A stretch of DNA of 6,364 nt from Bacillota bacterium (GTDB taxonomy: Bacteria; Bacillota; Clostridia; Oscillospirales; Acutalibacteraceae): positions 1-6,364 of the forward strand of contig JAEWRF010000098.1 of NCBI GenBank assembly GCA_023460155.1. Reading direction: 5' to 3'. The notes below the pieces were generated by a model that was not told the origin of the DNA, did not search any database, and saw only the letters and a list, made by a program, of their open reading frames with translations. The position numbers and the translations under genes are program-made. Positions 1 to 6,300 of this stretch are shown here, one piece after another (within the stretch, counting starts at the first letter, position 1; the number at the start of each line of letters is the position of its first letter).

Positions 1-9
1 TTACAAAGC

Positions 10-56
10 AAAAAATGCCCTCCCTGATTTGTCCGATCGTACAAATCAGGGAGGGC
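10..56 (-). terminator. Intrinsic terminator of the PucR-family gene
   Basis: A perfect 16-bp inverted repeat, with arms at 17-32 and 41-56 and an 8-base loop, is followed on the minus strand by a run of six T (plus-strand A at 10-15). The plus-strand side of the stem has no T-tract, so the terminator should work for minus-strand transcription only. It lies about 40 bases past the stop codon of the PucR-family gene, which suggests that gene's transcript ends here and is not read into the next gene to the left. Confidence 0.93.
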
Positions 57-95
57 TGCCTAACTAATGAAAGAAGAAGGCCCGGAATCGGTGAA

Positions 96-1679
96 TTATT
101 TAGTTTCTTCCCTGGCCATCAGCCGGCGGACGGCGGCAGCCTCATACAGCGGGTAGGAGGAGGGCATCCGGCCCACGGAAAAGCCGAAATGGTCGGAGAG
201 AATTTTCAGACGGTATTTGACCGTATTTTTATGGACGAACAGCTTCTCCGCAGTCAGTGATACGCTTCGGTCGGTATCCAGAAGATAGACCGACAGCGTG
301 GGCTCCAATTCTGCCGCACAGCCGCGGCGGCGCAGAATTTCCAGCGGCGCGAGGGCCCTTTCAACCGATTTTTCGCCTTCGGCTATGATGCCTCGGCACA
401 CGCGGGCAAAACTGATTTCTTCCCCGGTAAAATACGGGCGGCGAGGGAAAATCCTTTTTGCGTCCGCAAGGTATTCTTTGTTTGCCAGAAAAGCCTGACG
501 TACGTCGGAGGTGTTTTCCAGATTCTCAAACTCAGTGAGGGTAAAGCCGCCGGGGAACTGCTCGGCGGCCGCTTCGCCGAGAATTCCGGCGTCAGAAAAG
601 GCCGCGGGGCCGTCCATGAACAGAATCAGGAAATCCTCGTAAAGGTCGGAAAAAGCGGTTTTGCAGAACCGTTTGGCGCATTCCGCTACCGCGTCGGCCT
701 GCGGGGATTCAAACGGGCGACCTGAAAACACCCACATCGCGTGCACCGAAGCAATGTCAATCCCAAAAAGATCGGCAAGGCGCCGCATTTTAAGCGGCTC
801 GTCCAGCAGAATCGCCTTGACAAGCTCCGCCACGGCGGTCCGCTCATGGTGCTGGCTCCACAGGCTCACTGCGAGCTGCACACTTTCCGCCGCCTGCTGG
901 CGTTCGCTCTTGGAAAGCGGTTCCCCGTCACGGACGAGAAAAAGCTCCATCCGGTCCATATTGTCCGATTCGATCTTTTCCCGGTAGAGCAAACCGTTTT
1001 CAAAGCCCGGAAAGCCGACGGGCGGGCCCGACGGTTCCGGCAGACCCGTGGGCTTCAGACGGGTGTGAAGGCCGCCCAGAGTGCGGGGCCACGCCGCCTC
1101 GTTCAGCACCCGGAGCCGGGAATCCTCCAGAATGACCGACGCGCGGAGTCGGTCGGAAAGCATCTTCACGACGGTATCCACCGTGCGCTGGCAGGAGGGA
1201 AGCCGAGCCACACGCTCCAAAATCTCCGCCACGAAAGAGGAACCCGAGTTCTGATCCTTGAGGATTGCGCTCATCACGTCGCAGATCACTTCGCTGTAGC
1301 GCAGGTCAACGCGATTTTTCGGCATGCAGATCAGTGTGAAGTCAAGGTCGTCGGCAAGCCGGATCAGGCTCGGATCCACGCTTTTCATAAAAACGCCGAC
1401 ATAGTAAAGGATGAGGCCCACCTCTCCGCCCTCGACCAGCCGCCGGATGTTGCGGCATTGGAGCTCGGGATCGTTTCTCGCGTTCATGAAGCCAGTGATG
1501 ACGATTTCGCTGCCCAGATACTGGTCGTTGTGAAACATGGAGTCGTTCAGCAGCCCTGGGTCGGTCGCCTCAAGCACGGAAATCGACGAAACAATCTTTT
1601 GCAGTCCGCCCCGGCCCGCAATCACTTCCGCGTTCCGCAGAGACGGCAGCTGCAGCAGATCCTCCACCGTTACGCTCAT
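96..1679 (-). CDS. PucR-family transcriptional regulator
   Basis: The 527-residue protein is full length for the PucR family and presumably a cytoplasmic DNA-binding regulator. The N-terminal PucR ligand-sensing domain spans about residues 8-125, opening with DLLQLPSLRNAEVIAGRGGL. A poorly conserved middle region (about 165-400) matches the position of the GAF-like and GGDEF-like segments of such proteins. The C-terminal PucR-type helix-turn-helix (HTH_30) spans about 460-518, with LTAEKLFVHKNTVKYRLKIL diagnostic. No signal peptide or membrane segment is evident. The start is supported by GGGAGGG (1686-1692) six bases upstream and a promoter just before it. The gene is divergent from the LysR-type gene and closed by its own terminator. 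PucR proteins often control purine, amine or amino-acid catabolism, but no such gene is in view, so ligand and targets are unknown. Confidence 0.93.
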   Translation of the reverse strand: MSVTVEDLLQLPSLRNAEVIAGRGGLQKIVSSISVLEATDPGLLNDSMFHNDQYLGSEIVITGFMNARNDPELQCRNIRRLVEGGEVGLILYYVGVFMKSVDPSLIRLADDLDFTLICMPKNRVDLRYSEVICDVMSAILKDQNSGSSFVAEILERVARLPSCQRTVDTVVKMLSDRLRASVILEDSRLRVLNEAAWPRTLGGLHTRLKPTGLPEPSGPPVGFPGFENGLLYREKIESDNMDRMELFLVRDGEPLSKSERQQAAESVQLAVSLWSQHHERTAVAELVKAILLDEPLKMRRLADLFGIDIASVHAMWVFSGRPFESPQADAVAECAKRFCKTAFSDLYEDFLILFMDGPAAFSDAGILGEAAAEQFPGGFTLTEFENLENTSDVRQAFLANKEYLADAKRIFPRRPYFTGEEISFARVCRGIIAEGEKSVERALAPLEILRRRGCAAELEPTLSVYLLDTDRSVSLTAEKLFVHKNTVKYRLKILSDHFGFSVGRMPSSYPLYEAAAVRRLMAREETK

Positions 1680-1685
1680 GTCGAT

Positions 1686-1734
1686 CCCTCCCGCATTTTT
1701 TGTCCATTATAACAAATGAAGCGGGTAAGTTCAA
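1686..1734 (-). promoter_or_regulatory. Promoter and ribosome binding site of the PucR-family gene
   Basis: Reading the minus strand, TTGAAC (1729-1734) is separated by 17 bases from a perfect TATAAT (1706-1711), giving a predicted transcription start near 1699. The leader is therefore only about 20 bases and holds the strong Shine-Dalgarno GGGAGGG (1686-1692), six bases before the ATG. The short leader leaves no room for a riboswitch. Assigned by motif only. Confidence 0.72.
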
Positions 1735-1832
1735 CCGTAACAGTACTTGTAAAATTCGTGTTGTTGTTTAAATTTCTTCCGATCGAATTCGCTCAGAATA
1801 AGCTGCTCTGCACGGCCGGTAAATCAGCACTG

Positions 1833-1887
1833 TTGCGGCCCTGTAAAAATGCGGTATAATCAATAGGTAGATTTGAGAATCGGGTGA
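1833..1887 (+). promoter_or_regulatory. Promoter and ribosome binding site of the LysR-type gene
   Basis: A perfect TATAAT (1855-1860) lies 16 bases after TTGCGG (1833-1838), a moderate -35. The predicted start is near 1867, leaving a leader of about 25 bases. GGGTGA (1882-1887), four bases before the ATG, can pair with the 3' end of 16S rRNA in the right register but is weaker than the sites of the other genes here. That fits a regulator made at low level. This promoter and the PucR-gene promoter are back to back about 100 bases apart. Confidence 0.65.
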
Positions 1888-1891
1888 GCGT

Positions 1892-2824
1892 ATGACACTT
1901 CAGCAGCTGAAATATATCATTAAAATCGTGGAATACGGTTCCATTACGGAAGCGGCAAAGCGGCTTTTTATCACGCAGCCGAGCCTTTCCAGCGCGGTGA
2001 AAGAACTGGAAACGGAGTTGGGCATCGAGATTTTCAGCCGTTCCGCAAAGGGAACCGCCCTCACGGTCGACGGCGCGGAGTTTCTTTCCTATGCGCGGCA
2101 GGTGGCGGAGCAGGCGGAACTTTTGGAGCAACGCTATACGGGGAAAAAGCCTTCCCGGCAGCTGTGCGCTATTTCCACGCAGCACTATGCGTTTTCGGTG
2201 AACGCTTTCGTCGAGCTTGTGCAGGAAAGCTACGCTGATGAGTATGAATTTACCCTTCGCGAGACGCGCACTTATGATATTATTCAGGATGTCAAAAACA
2301 TGCGGAGTGAAATTGGAATCCTTTATCTTAGCCGTTTCAATGAAAAAGTGATCACAAAACTGCTCAAGGAAAACCGGCTGGAGTTCCATCCGCTTTTTGA
2401 GGCGTCTCCTCATGTTTTCGTCAGCAGAAGTAATCCGCTTTCCGCAAAGGAGTCCGTTACTCTGAAGGATCTGGAGGATTACCCCTGCCTTGCCTTCGAG
2501 CAGGGAGAGTTCAATTCCTTTTATTTCTCGGAGGAAATTTTGAGCACGGTCTACCATAGAAAGAGCATCCATGTCAGCGACCGCGCGACGCTTTTCAATC
2601 TTCTGATCGGGCTGAACGGATACACGATCTGCACCGGAGTCCTCAGCTCCGACCTCAACGGAGTGGACATCGTTTCCGTTCCGCTTGCCGCTTCTTCCGA
2701 CGAACGGATGAAGGTCGGCTGGATCGTCAATTCAAAGGCCGCATTAAGCAGCGCGGCTGAACGCTACATCGGCCACCTGAAAAATCTGATCCGGCAATAC
2801 GGCTTTGATGTCTTGGAATCCTGA
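1892..2824 (+). CDS. LysR-type transcriptional regulator, MtaR/CpsY-like, probable methionine regulator
   Basis: The 310-residue protein has the usual LysR length and layout. The N-terminal winged helix-turn-helix spans about residues 1-60 (GSITEAAKRLFITQPSLSSA around the recognition helix), followed by a linker helix to about 85 and a periplasmic-binding-protein-like effector domain from about 90 to 300. STQHY (95-99), SEIGILYL (139-146) and DRATL (230-234) resemble, from memory, equivalent stretches in streptococcal MtaR/CpsY, which act in methionine control. LysR proteins typically bind T-N11-A palindromes as tetramers and answer to a small co-inducer. The gene converges on metE-metF, and LysR-type sites lie upstream of metE, so metE is the prime candidate target. 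Family assignment is firm; the methionine role is an inference. It could instead control sulfonate or cysteine genes outside the window. Confidence 0.92.
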   Translation: MTLQQLKYIIKIVEYGSITEAAKRLFITQPSLSSAVKELETELGIEIFSRSAKGTALTVDGAEFLSYARQVAEQAELLEQRYTGKKPSRQLCAISTQHYAFSVNAFVELVQESYADEYEFTLRETRTYDIIQDVKNMRSEIGILYLSRFNEKVITKLLKENRLEFHPLFEASPHVFVSRSNPLSAKESVTLKDLEDYPCLAFEQGEFNSFYFSEEILSTVYHRKSIHVSDRATLFNLLIGLNGYTICTGVLSSDLNGVDIVSVPLAASSDERMKVGWIVNSKAALSSAAERYIGHLKNLIRQYGFDVLES

Positions 2825-2846
2825 CGGCTGCTGCCGCAGAAAGAAA

Positions 2847-2897
2847 AGGCACGCCCTGAACCGGTTTTTAAGCCCGGTAAGGGCGTGCTCTTTAGCA
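2847..2897. terminator. Probable bidirectional terminator between the LysR gene and metF
   Basis: A 9-bp perfect stem (2849-2857 with 2880-2888, GCACGCCCT/AGGGCGTGC) extends inward through a small bulge into a second 5-bp stem (2860-2864 with 2874-2878). On the minus strand it is followed by CTTTTCTTT, a usable T-tract for ending the metE-metF transcript. On the plus strand only TCTTT follows, so termination of the LysR transcript is probably weaker. Its place between two converging genes fits a shared terminator. Confidence 0.82.
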
Positions 2898-2910
2898 TCA
2901 ATCCTGAATT

Positions 2911-3783
2911 TTAAGCCGTAATCCGGTCCACTTTTAAAAGACTTTTCACGGCGCCGCTGATTTTTGACGCGACATAGGAGTTGTTCATAGTGTACAGGTG
3001 GATTCCGTCGACTCCCTGAGCGATGAGATCTACGATCTGATCAACCGCGTAAGCGATACCCGCGTCGCGCAGGGCAACGGGGTTAGCTTCGTATTTCTCC
3101 ATCATCGCCGCGAACTTTTTCGGCAGAGTCGCTCCGCACAGCGTCACCATGCGCTCAATCTGTTTTTTGTTTGTCACAGGCATAATCCCGGCCTGAACCG
3201 GCACGCGGATTCCGGCTGCCCGGGCGCGGTCCAGAAAGGAATAGAAGAAGCTGTTGTCGAAAAAGAGCTGAGAAATCAGCTGATCCACACCTGCGTCAAC
3301 CTTGATTTTCAGGTTCTCCAGATCCTTTTCAATTCCGCCCGCTTCCGGATGCCCTTCCGGATAGCATGCGCCGATCAGGTTGAAGTCGCCGTGTTCCCGA
3401 ATGAATGCGGTCAGGTCGCTGGCGTGCCGGAAATCCGTCTTGGGCGCGGAGTCCGGGCCGATATCGCCGCGCAGGGCCAGAATGTTTTCAATCCCGTTTC
3501 GCTTCAACTCCCAAAGCGCCTCCTGCACGCTTTCCCGCGTCAGATTAATGCAGGGCAGATGGGCGACGCTTTCCGCGCCGTAACGGTTTTTAATGTCGGA
3601 AGCGAGCCGCACGGTGCAGTCCATGCCTTTTGCCGCACCGTAAGTAACGCTGATAAAGTCGGGGGAAAGCCCGTTCAGCTCCTGCAGGGTCTGATAAATC
3701 GTTTCAATCGGGTCCGTCTTTTTCGGCGGAAAAACCTCAAAGGAAAATACCGTTTTTCGTTGGAACAGCCTGCTGGTGCGCAT
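2911..3783 (-). CDS. metF: 5,10-methylenetetrahydrofolate reductase
   Basis: This cytoplasmic flavoenzyme reduces 5,10-methylene-tetrahydrofolate to 5-methyl-tetrahydrofolate, the methyl donor for MetE. At 290 residues it has the normal length for the bacterial single-domain enzyme and forms one TIM barrel. The N-terminal FSFEVFPPKKT carries the catalytic glutamate (E16, matching E. coli Glu28). ALRGDIG holds D107, matching the FAD/folate-site Asp120. SQLFFD (Q172) matches the folate-contacting Gln183. VPVQAGIMPVTN and IHLYTMN are also typical. Its ATG overlaps the metE stop as TAATG, with a purine-rich AGGGGGG upstream inside metE, so it is the second gene of a metE-metF operon and translation is probably coupled. 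No MetV-type partner is visible, so this looks like the standard methionine-pathway enzyme rather than an acetogenic complex. Confidence 0.97.
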   Translation of the reverse strand: MRTSRLFQRKTVFSFEVFPPKKTDPIETIYQTLQELNGLSPDFISVTYGAAKGMDCTVRLASDIKNRYGAESVAHLPCINLTRESVQEALWELKRNGIENILALRGDIGPDSAPKTDFRHASDLTAFIREHGDFNLIGACYPEGHPEAGGIEKDLENLKIKVDAGVDQLISQLFFDNSFFYSFLDRARAAGIRVPVQAGIMPVTNKKQIERMVTLCGATLPKKFAAMMEKYEANPVALRDAGIAYAVDQIVDLIAQGVDGIHLYTMNNSYVASKISGAVKSLLKVDRITA

Positions 3784-6053
3784 TACAATTCCCCCCTGAC
3801 CGTTTTGGCCGCCTGCACAAGGTTTTCCAGGCTTGGCACGGTTTCATCATAGCCTCTCGTCTTCAGCCCGCAGTCGGGATTCACCCAGAGCTTTTCCTTT
3901 GGGAGTTTCGCAAGCATCTTGCGGAGCTCCGCGGCGATCTCTTCGGCAGACGGCACGCGCGGCGAATGGATATCGTAGACGCCGGGGCCGACCTCCGTGC
4001 GGAAGCCGCACCGGTTCAGGTCGGAAAGGATCGTCAGGTCGGCACGCGCGGCCTCGAACGTGATGACGTCCGCATCCATGCTGTCGATTTCCCGAATGAT
4101 ATCGCCGAATTCGCTGTAGCACATATGCGTGTGAATCTGCGTTTCCGGCTTTACTCCGCTGTGTACCAGACGGAACGCGGGGATTGCCCAGTCGAGGTAT
4201 TCACTGTGCCGGTCGGCCTTTCGCAGGGGCAGCTTTTCCCGCAGGGCGGCCTCGTCAATCTGAATGATCCGGATGCCGTTCGCTTCCAGGTCAAGCACCT
4301 CCTCCCGAATGGCGAGGGCAATCTGAAAAGCGCTTTCCCGCAGTGGGACGTCTTCTCTTGGAAACGACCAGTTCAGGATGGTGACGGGCCCGGTCAGCAT
4401 ACCCTTGACGTATTTTTTTGTCAGGCTTTGCGCGTATTTGGAGGTTTCCACGGTGATTGCCTTCCGGCGTGCAATATCACCCCAGATGATGGGGGGCTTT
4501 ACGCAGCGCGTTCCGTAGGACTGTACCCAGGCGTTTTCGGTGAACAAAAACCCGTCCAGGTTCTCACCGAAGTATTCGACCATGTCGTTCCGCTCGAATT
4601 CTCCGTGAACAAGAACATCAAGCCCGATTTTTTCCTGCAGCAGAACGCACTCGCGAATCTTCCGCTTATTGAATTCTTCGTACTGCTGAGCAGAAATTTT
4701 CCCCTTTTTAAAATCGGAGCGGTTGGCCCGGACATCGGGTGTCTGCGGGAATGAACCGATCGTGGTGGTGGGCAGGAGCGGAAGACGGAAGAATGCCTTC
4801 TGGATTTTTTCGCGCTCCGCAAAGTCGGGCACGCGGGTAAAATCCCGGTCGGAAAGCGCGCGCACCCGGGCCTGTACGGCTTCGTTCGCACCGTGTCTCA
4901 CGTCCCGGAACAGAGCGGCGTTTGCTTTGTATTCCTCCGTTTCCGCCGGAGCTTTGCTATTGGCCAGCCTTTTCAGGTCGGCGAGTTCCTGAAGCTTTTC
5001 TTCCGCGAAGGCCAGATGTTTCGTGTAACAGTTGCCGAGCTTTGTTTCGTTTTCAACGGTGAACGGAACGTGCAGCAGGGAGCAGGAGGTTCCAAGAACA
5101 ATCTGCGGAGCGTATTTCTTCAATTCGCCGAGAACGGACAGCGTGTTTTCATAGTTGTTCCGCCAGATATTTTTGCCGTTCACGAGACCGGCGACCAGAA
5201 CCATCCCGTCCGGGAAGCCGTTTTCCCGCACCAGCTCAAGATTCCTTTTGCCCTCGGTCAGGTCGAGCCCGATTCCGTCAAAGGGAAGGGCCGCCGCGTC
5301 GAGATAGCTGTCGCGGATATCCCCAAAATAGGTCTGCAATAGAATTTTGCAGTTTCCCTTTGCAGAGAGGATTTCCGTGTACAGCCTATGAAAAAGCGAA
5401 CGTTCCTCCGCCGTTTGATCGGTCACAAGGGCCGGTTCCTCAAGATGAATCCATTCCGCACCGAGCGCCATCAGGTTTTTAATCAGCAGGGAATACGCTT
5501 CGGCGACGCTCTCCACAAAGTCGGCGGCTGTCTTTCTGCCGGTGAACCGGGCAAGCCGCAGGAACGTGAACGGACCGATCACGGAGGGATTGGTCAAAAT
5601 TCCGAGGGCTTTTGCCTCGCAGAATTCGTCAACCGGTTTTGTTCCGGAGAGCCGCAGTTCCGCGTCGTCCTCAATTTCCGGCACCAGATAGTGGTAGTTG
5701 GTGTTGAACCATTTTTTCATGGCCAGCGCCCGGACGTCGCCGTTTGCGCCCTGATAGCCCCTTGCCATGGCGAAATATTCGTTCAGACGGTCAAGTCCAA
5801 GCTCCCGGTACCTCTTTGGGACCGCGTTCAGCAGGACGGCTGTGTCGAGCACTCCGTCATAAAATGAAAAATCGTTGGAAGGAATCCAGTCGATGCCGCG
5901 GTCCTTTTGAAGCAGCCAGTGCCGCCTGCGAAGCTCCTTCCCGGTCAGAAGAAGCTCCTGAGCCGTCATTTCTCTTTTAAAAAATCCTTCGGAGGCAAAT
6001 TTTAATTCCCGATGGGAACCGATTCGCGGAAATCCGATCACCGATGTTTTCAT
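3783..6053 (-). CDS. metE: Cobalamin-independent methionine synthase (5-methyltetrahydropteroyltriglutamate-homocysteine methyltransferase)
   Basis: MetE transfers the methyl group of 5-methyl-tetrahydrofolate polyglutamate to homocysteine, the last step of methionine synthesis, using zinc and no vitamin B12. At 756 residues it is full length (E. coli 753). The N-terminal barrel (about 1-320) begins with GFPRIGSHRELKFA; the C-terminal catalytic barrel spans about 425-750. All zinc ligands are present: H643 and C645 in HTHMC, E667 in ITFEAAR, and C728 in NPDCGLKTRG. Homocysteine-site residues are also visible: I432-S434 in TTTIGSFPQT, E485 in VHGEFERND and D600 in IQIDEAALRE. The start is supported by AGGAG about nine bases upstream and by the conserved N-terminus. 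It leads the operon with metF. Having the B12-independent enzyme suggests methionine can be made without cobalamin; whether metH is also present cannot be seen. Confidence 0.98.
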   Translation of the reverse strand: MKTSVIGFPRIGSHRELKFASEGFFKREMTAQELLLTGKELRRRHWLLQKDRGIDWIPSNDFSFYDGVLDTAVLLNAVPKRYRELGLDRLNEYFAMARGYQGANGDVRALAMKKWFNTNYHYLVPEIEDDAELRLSGTKPVDEFCEAKALGILTNPSVIGPFTFLRLARFTGRKTAADFVESVAEAYSLLIKNLMALGAEWIHLEEPALVTDQTAEERSLFHRLYTEILSAKGNCKILLQTYFGDIRDSYLDAAALPFDGIGLDLTEGKRNLELVRENGFPDGMVLVAGLVNGKNIWRNNYENTLSVLGELKKYAPQIVLGTSCSLLHVPFTVENETKLGNCYTKHLAFAEEKLQELADLKRLANSKAPAETEEYKANAALFRDVRHGANEAVQARVRALSDRDFTRVPDFAEREKIQKAFFRLPLLPTTTIGSFPQTPDVRANRSDFKKGKISAQQYEEFNKRKIRECVLLQEKIGLDVLVHGEFERNDMVEYFGENLDGFLFTENAWVQSYGTRCVKPPIIWGDIARRKAITVETSKYAQSLTKKYVKGMLTGPVTILNWSFPREDVPLRESAFQIALAIREEVLDLEANGIRIIQIDEAALREKLPLRKADRHSEYLDWAIPAFRLVHSGVKPETQIHTHMCYSEFGDIIREIDSMDADVITFEAARADLTILSDLNRCGFRTEVGPGVYDIHSPRVPSAEEIAAELRKMLAKLPKEKLWVNPDCGLKTRGYDETVPSLENLVQAAKTVRGEL

Positions 6054-6062
6054 AAACGGTAT

Positions 6063-6131
6063 CTCCTATCATTGTGATATGAATTTGAAAAATACGATAA
6101 CATAAAAGCGACTCCATAGCAAACTTGTAAA
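6063..6131 (-). promoter_or_regulatory. Probable metE-metF promoter and ribosome binding site
   Basis: Read on the minus strand, TTTACA (6126-6131, five of six to consensus) is followed after 18 bases by TTTTAT (6102-6107, four of six). The predicted start is near 6095, with a leader of about 40 bases. An alternative pair is TTGCTA (6117-6122) with TATCGT (6094-6099), 17 bases apart. Neither is strong, which would suit an activator-dependent promoter. GGAG (6063-6066) sits nine bases before the metE ATG. The leader is too short for a known methionine-class riboswitch. Confidence 0.5.
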
Positions 6132-6144
6132 TTTTATGGATGCG

Positions 6145-6161
6145 CATAGGAATAAACTATG
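6145..6161. promoter_or_regulatory. Putative LysR-type operator upstream of metE
   Basis: ATAGGAATAAACTAT (6146-6160) is an interrupted palindrome, ATAG-N7-CTAT, and fits the LysR T-N11-A rule; the flanking C and G extend the dyad to 17 bases. Its right half, AAACTAT, equals the half-site of the streptococcal MtaR MET-box (remembered as TATAGTTTNAAACTATA), while the middle of the left half differs. Its centre lies about 58 bases upstream of the predicted metE start, the usual place for a LysR recognition site. The operator role and its link to the LysR-type protein in this window are inferred. Confidence 0.5.
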
Positions 6162-6207
6162 GGAATGGCACCGGTTCCGTATCCATACGTGAATAAACTT
6201 CTGGGAA
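6145..6207 (+). repeat. Imperfect direct repeat in the divergent regulatory region
   Basis: Two copies share the order CATA, then GAATAAACT, then GGGAA. Copy one spans 6145-6165 and copy two 6184-6207; the identical nine-base core GAATAAACT is at 6150-6158 and 6191-6199, exactly 41 bases apart, close to four turns of DNA. Same-face spacing of similar elements between two divergent promoters is typical of binding sites for one regulator. Copy one coincides with the putative LysR operator; copy two lacks its clean palindrome. Confidence 0.5.
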
Positions 6208-6220
6208 AGTTTGAAAATCT
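6206..6220. promoter_or_regulatory. MET-box-like site abutting the plus-strand promoter
   Basis: AAAGTTTGAAAATCT agrees with the inner 15 positions of the remembered MET-box (ATAGTTTNAAACTAT) at 11 of 14 defined bases, including the central AGTTTNAAA. It lies immediately before the -35 of the rightward promoter. It also overlaps the right arm of an inverted repeat, AAACTT-N6-AAGTTT (6195-6212). A regulator bound here would touch RNA polymerase at the -35. This is a motif match by eye to a consensus from another bacterial order, so it is tentative. Confidence 0.35.
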
Positions 6221-6221
6221 C

Positions 6222-6293
6222 TTGACAACGGAGCGGAAAAAGGATATTATTAACTCACAATACATATATAAATACTAAATATTAATTGGAGGG
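6222..6293 (+). promoter_or_regulatory. Strong promoter and ribosome binding site of the Met/Cys-rich reading frame
   Basis: A perfect TTGACA (6222-6227) and TATTAT (6245-6250, five of six to consensus) are 17 bases apart, a near-ideal sigma-A promoter. The predicted start is near 6257, giving a leader of about 44 bases that is rich in A and T. GGAGGG (6288-6293) sits seven bases before the ATG, an optimal Shine-Dalgarno. This is the best promoter in the window, so the frame behind it is very probably expressed. Confidence 0.82.
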
Positions 6294-6300
6294 TTCGGCT

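Noticed and set aside
741..1712. Long plus-strand open frame (323 codons) opposite the PucR-family gene
   Set aside because: It is antisense to a gene with clear domains. Its translation is low-complexity and His/Arg-rich with no recognisable fold, as expected from an opposite-strand shadow in GC-rich coding DNA.
1793..2572. Minus-strand open frame (259 codons) opposite the LysR-type gene
   Set aside because: It shows no domain and runs through the LysR promoter and helix-turn-helix coding region; a shadow frame.
2998..3852. Plus-strand open frame (284 codons) opposite metF
   Set aside because: metF has all family motifs on the minus strand and this frame has none; it also crosses the metE/metF junction.
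3966..5867. Several plus-strand open frames of 149-262 codons opposite metE
   Set aside because: metE is complete with all zinc ligands. The opposing frames have no domains and no plausible upstream signals.
6079..6105. Eight-codon plus-strand frame starting MNLKN upstream of metE
   Set aside because: No Shine-Dalgarno or promoter in the right place, and it lies within the metE leader on the opposite strand.
6139..6148. ATGCGCAT 8-bp palindrome as a separate operator
   Set aside because: It is a short self-complementary word without a partner element; it overlaps the better supported ATAG-N7-CTAT dyad and can arise by chance.
6161..6190. GGTGCC-like bases on the minus strand suggesting a cobalamin riboswitch start
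   Set aside because: The remaining B12-box elements are missing, and the stretch lies upstream of the predicted metE transcription start.
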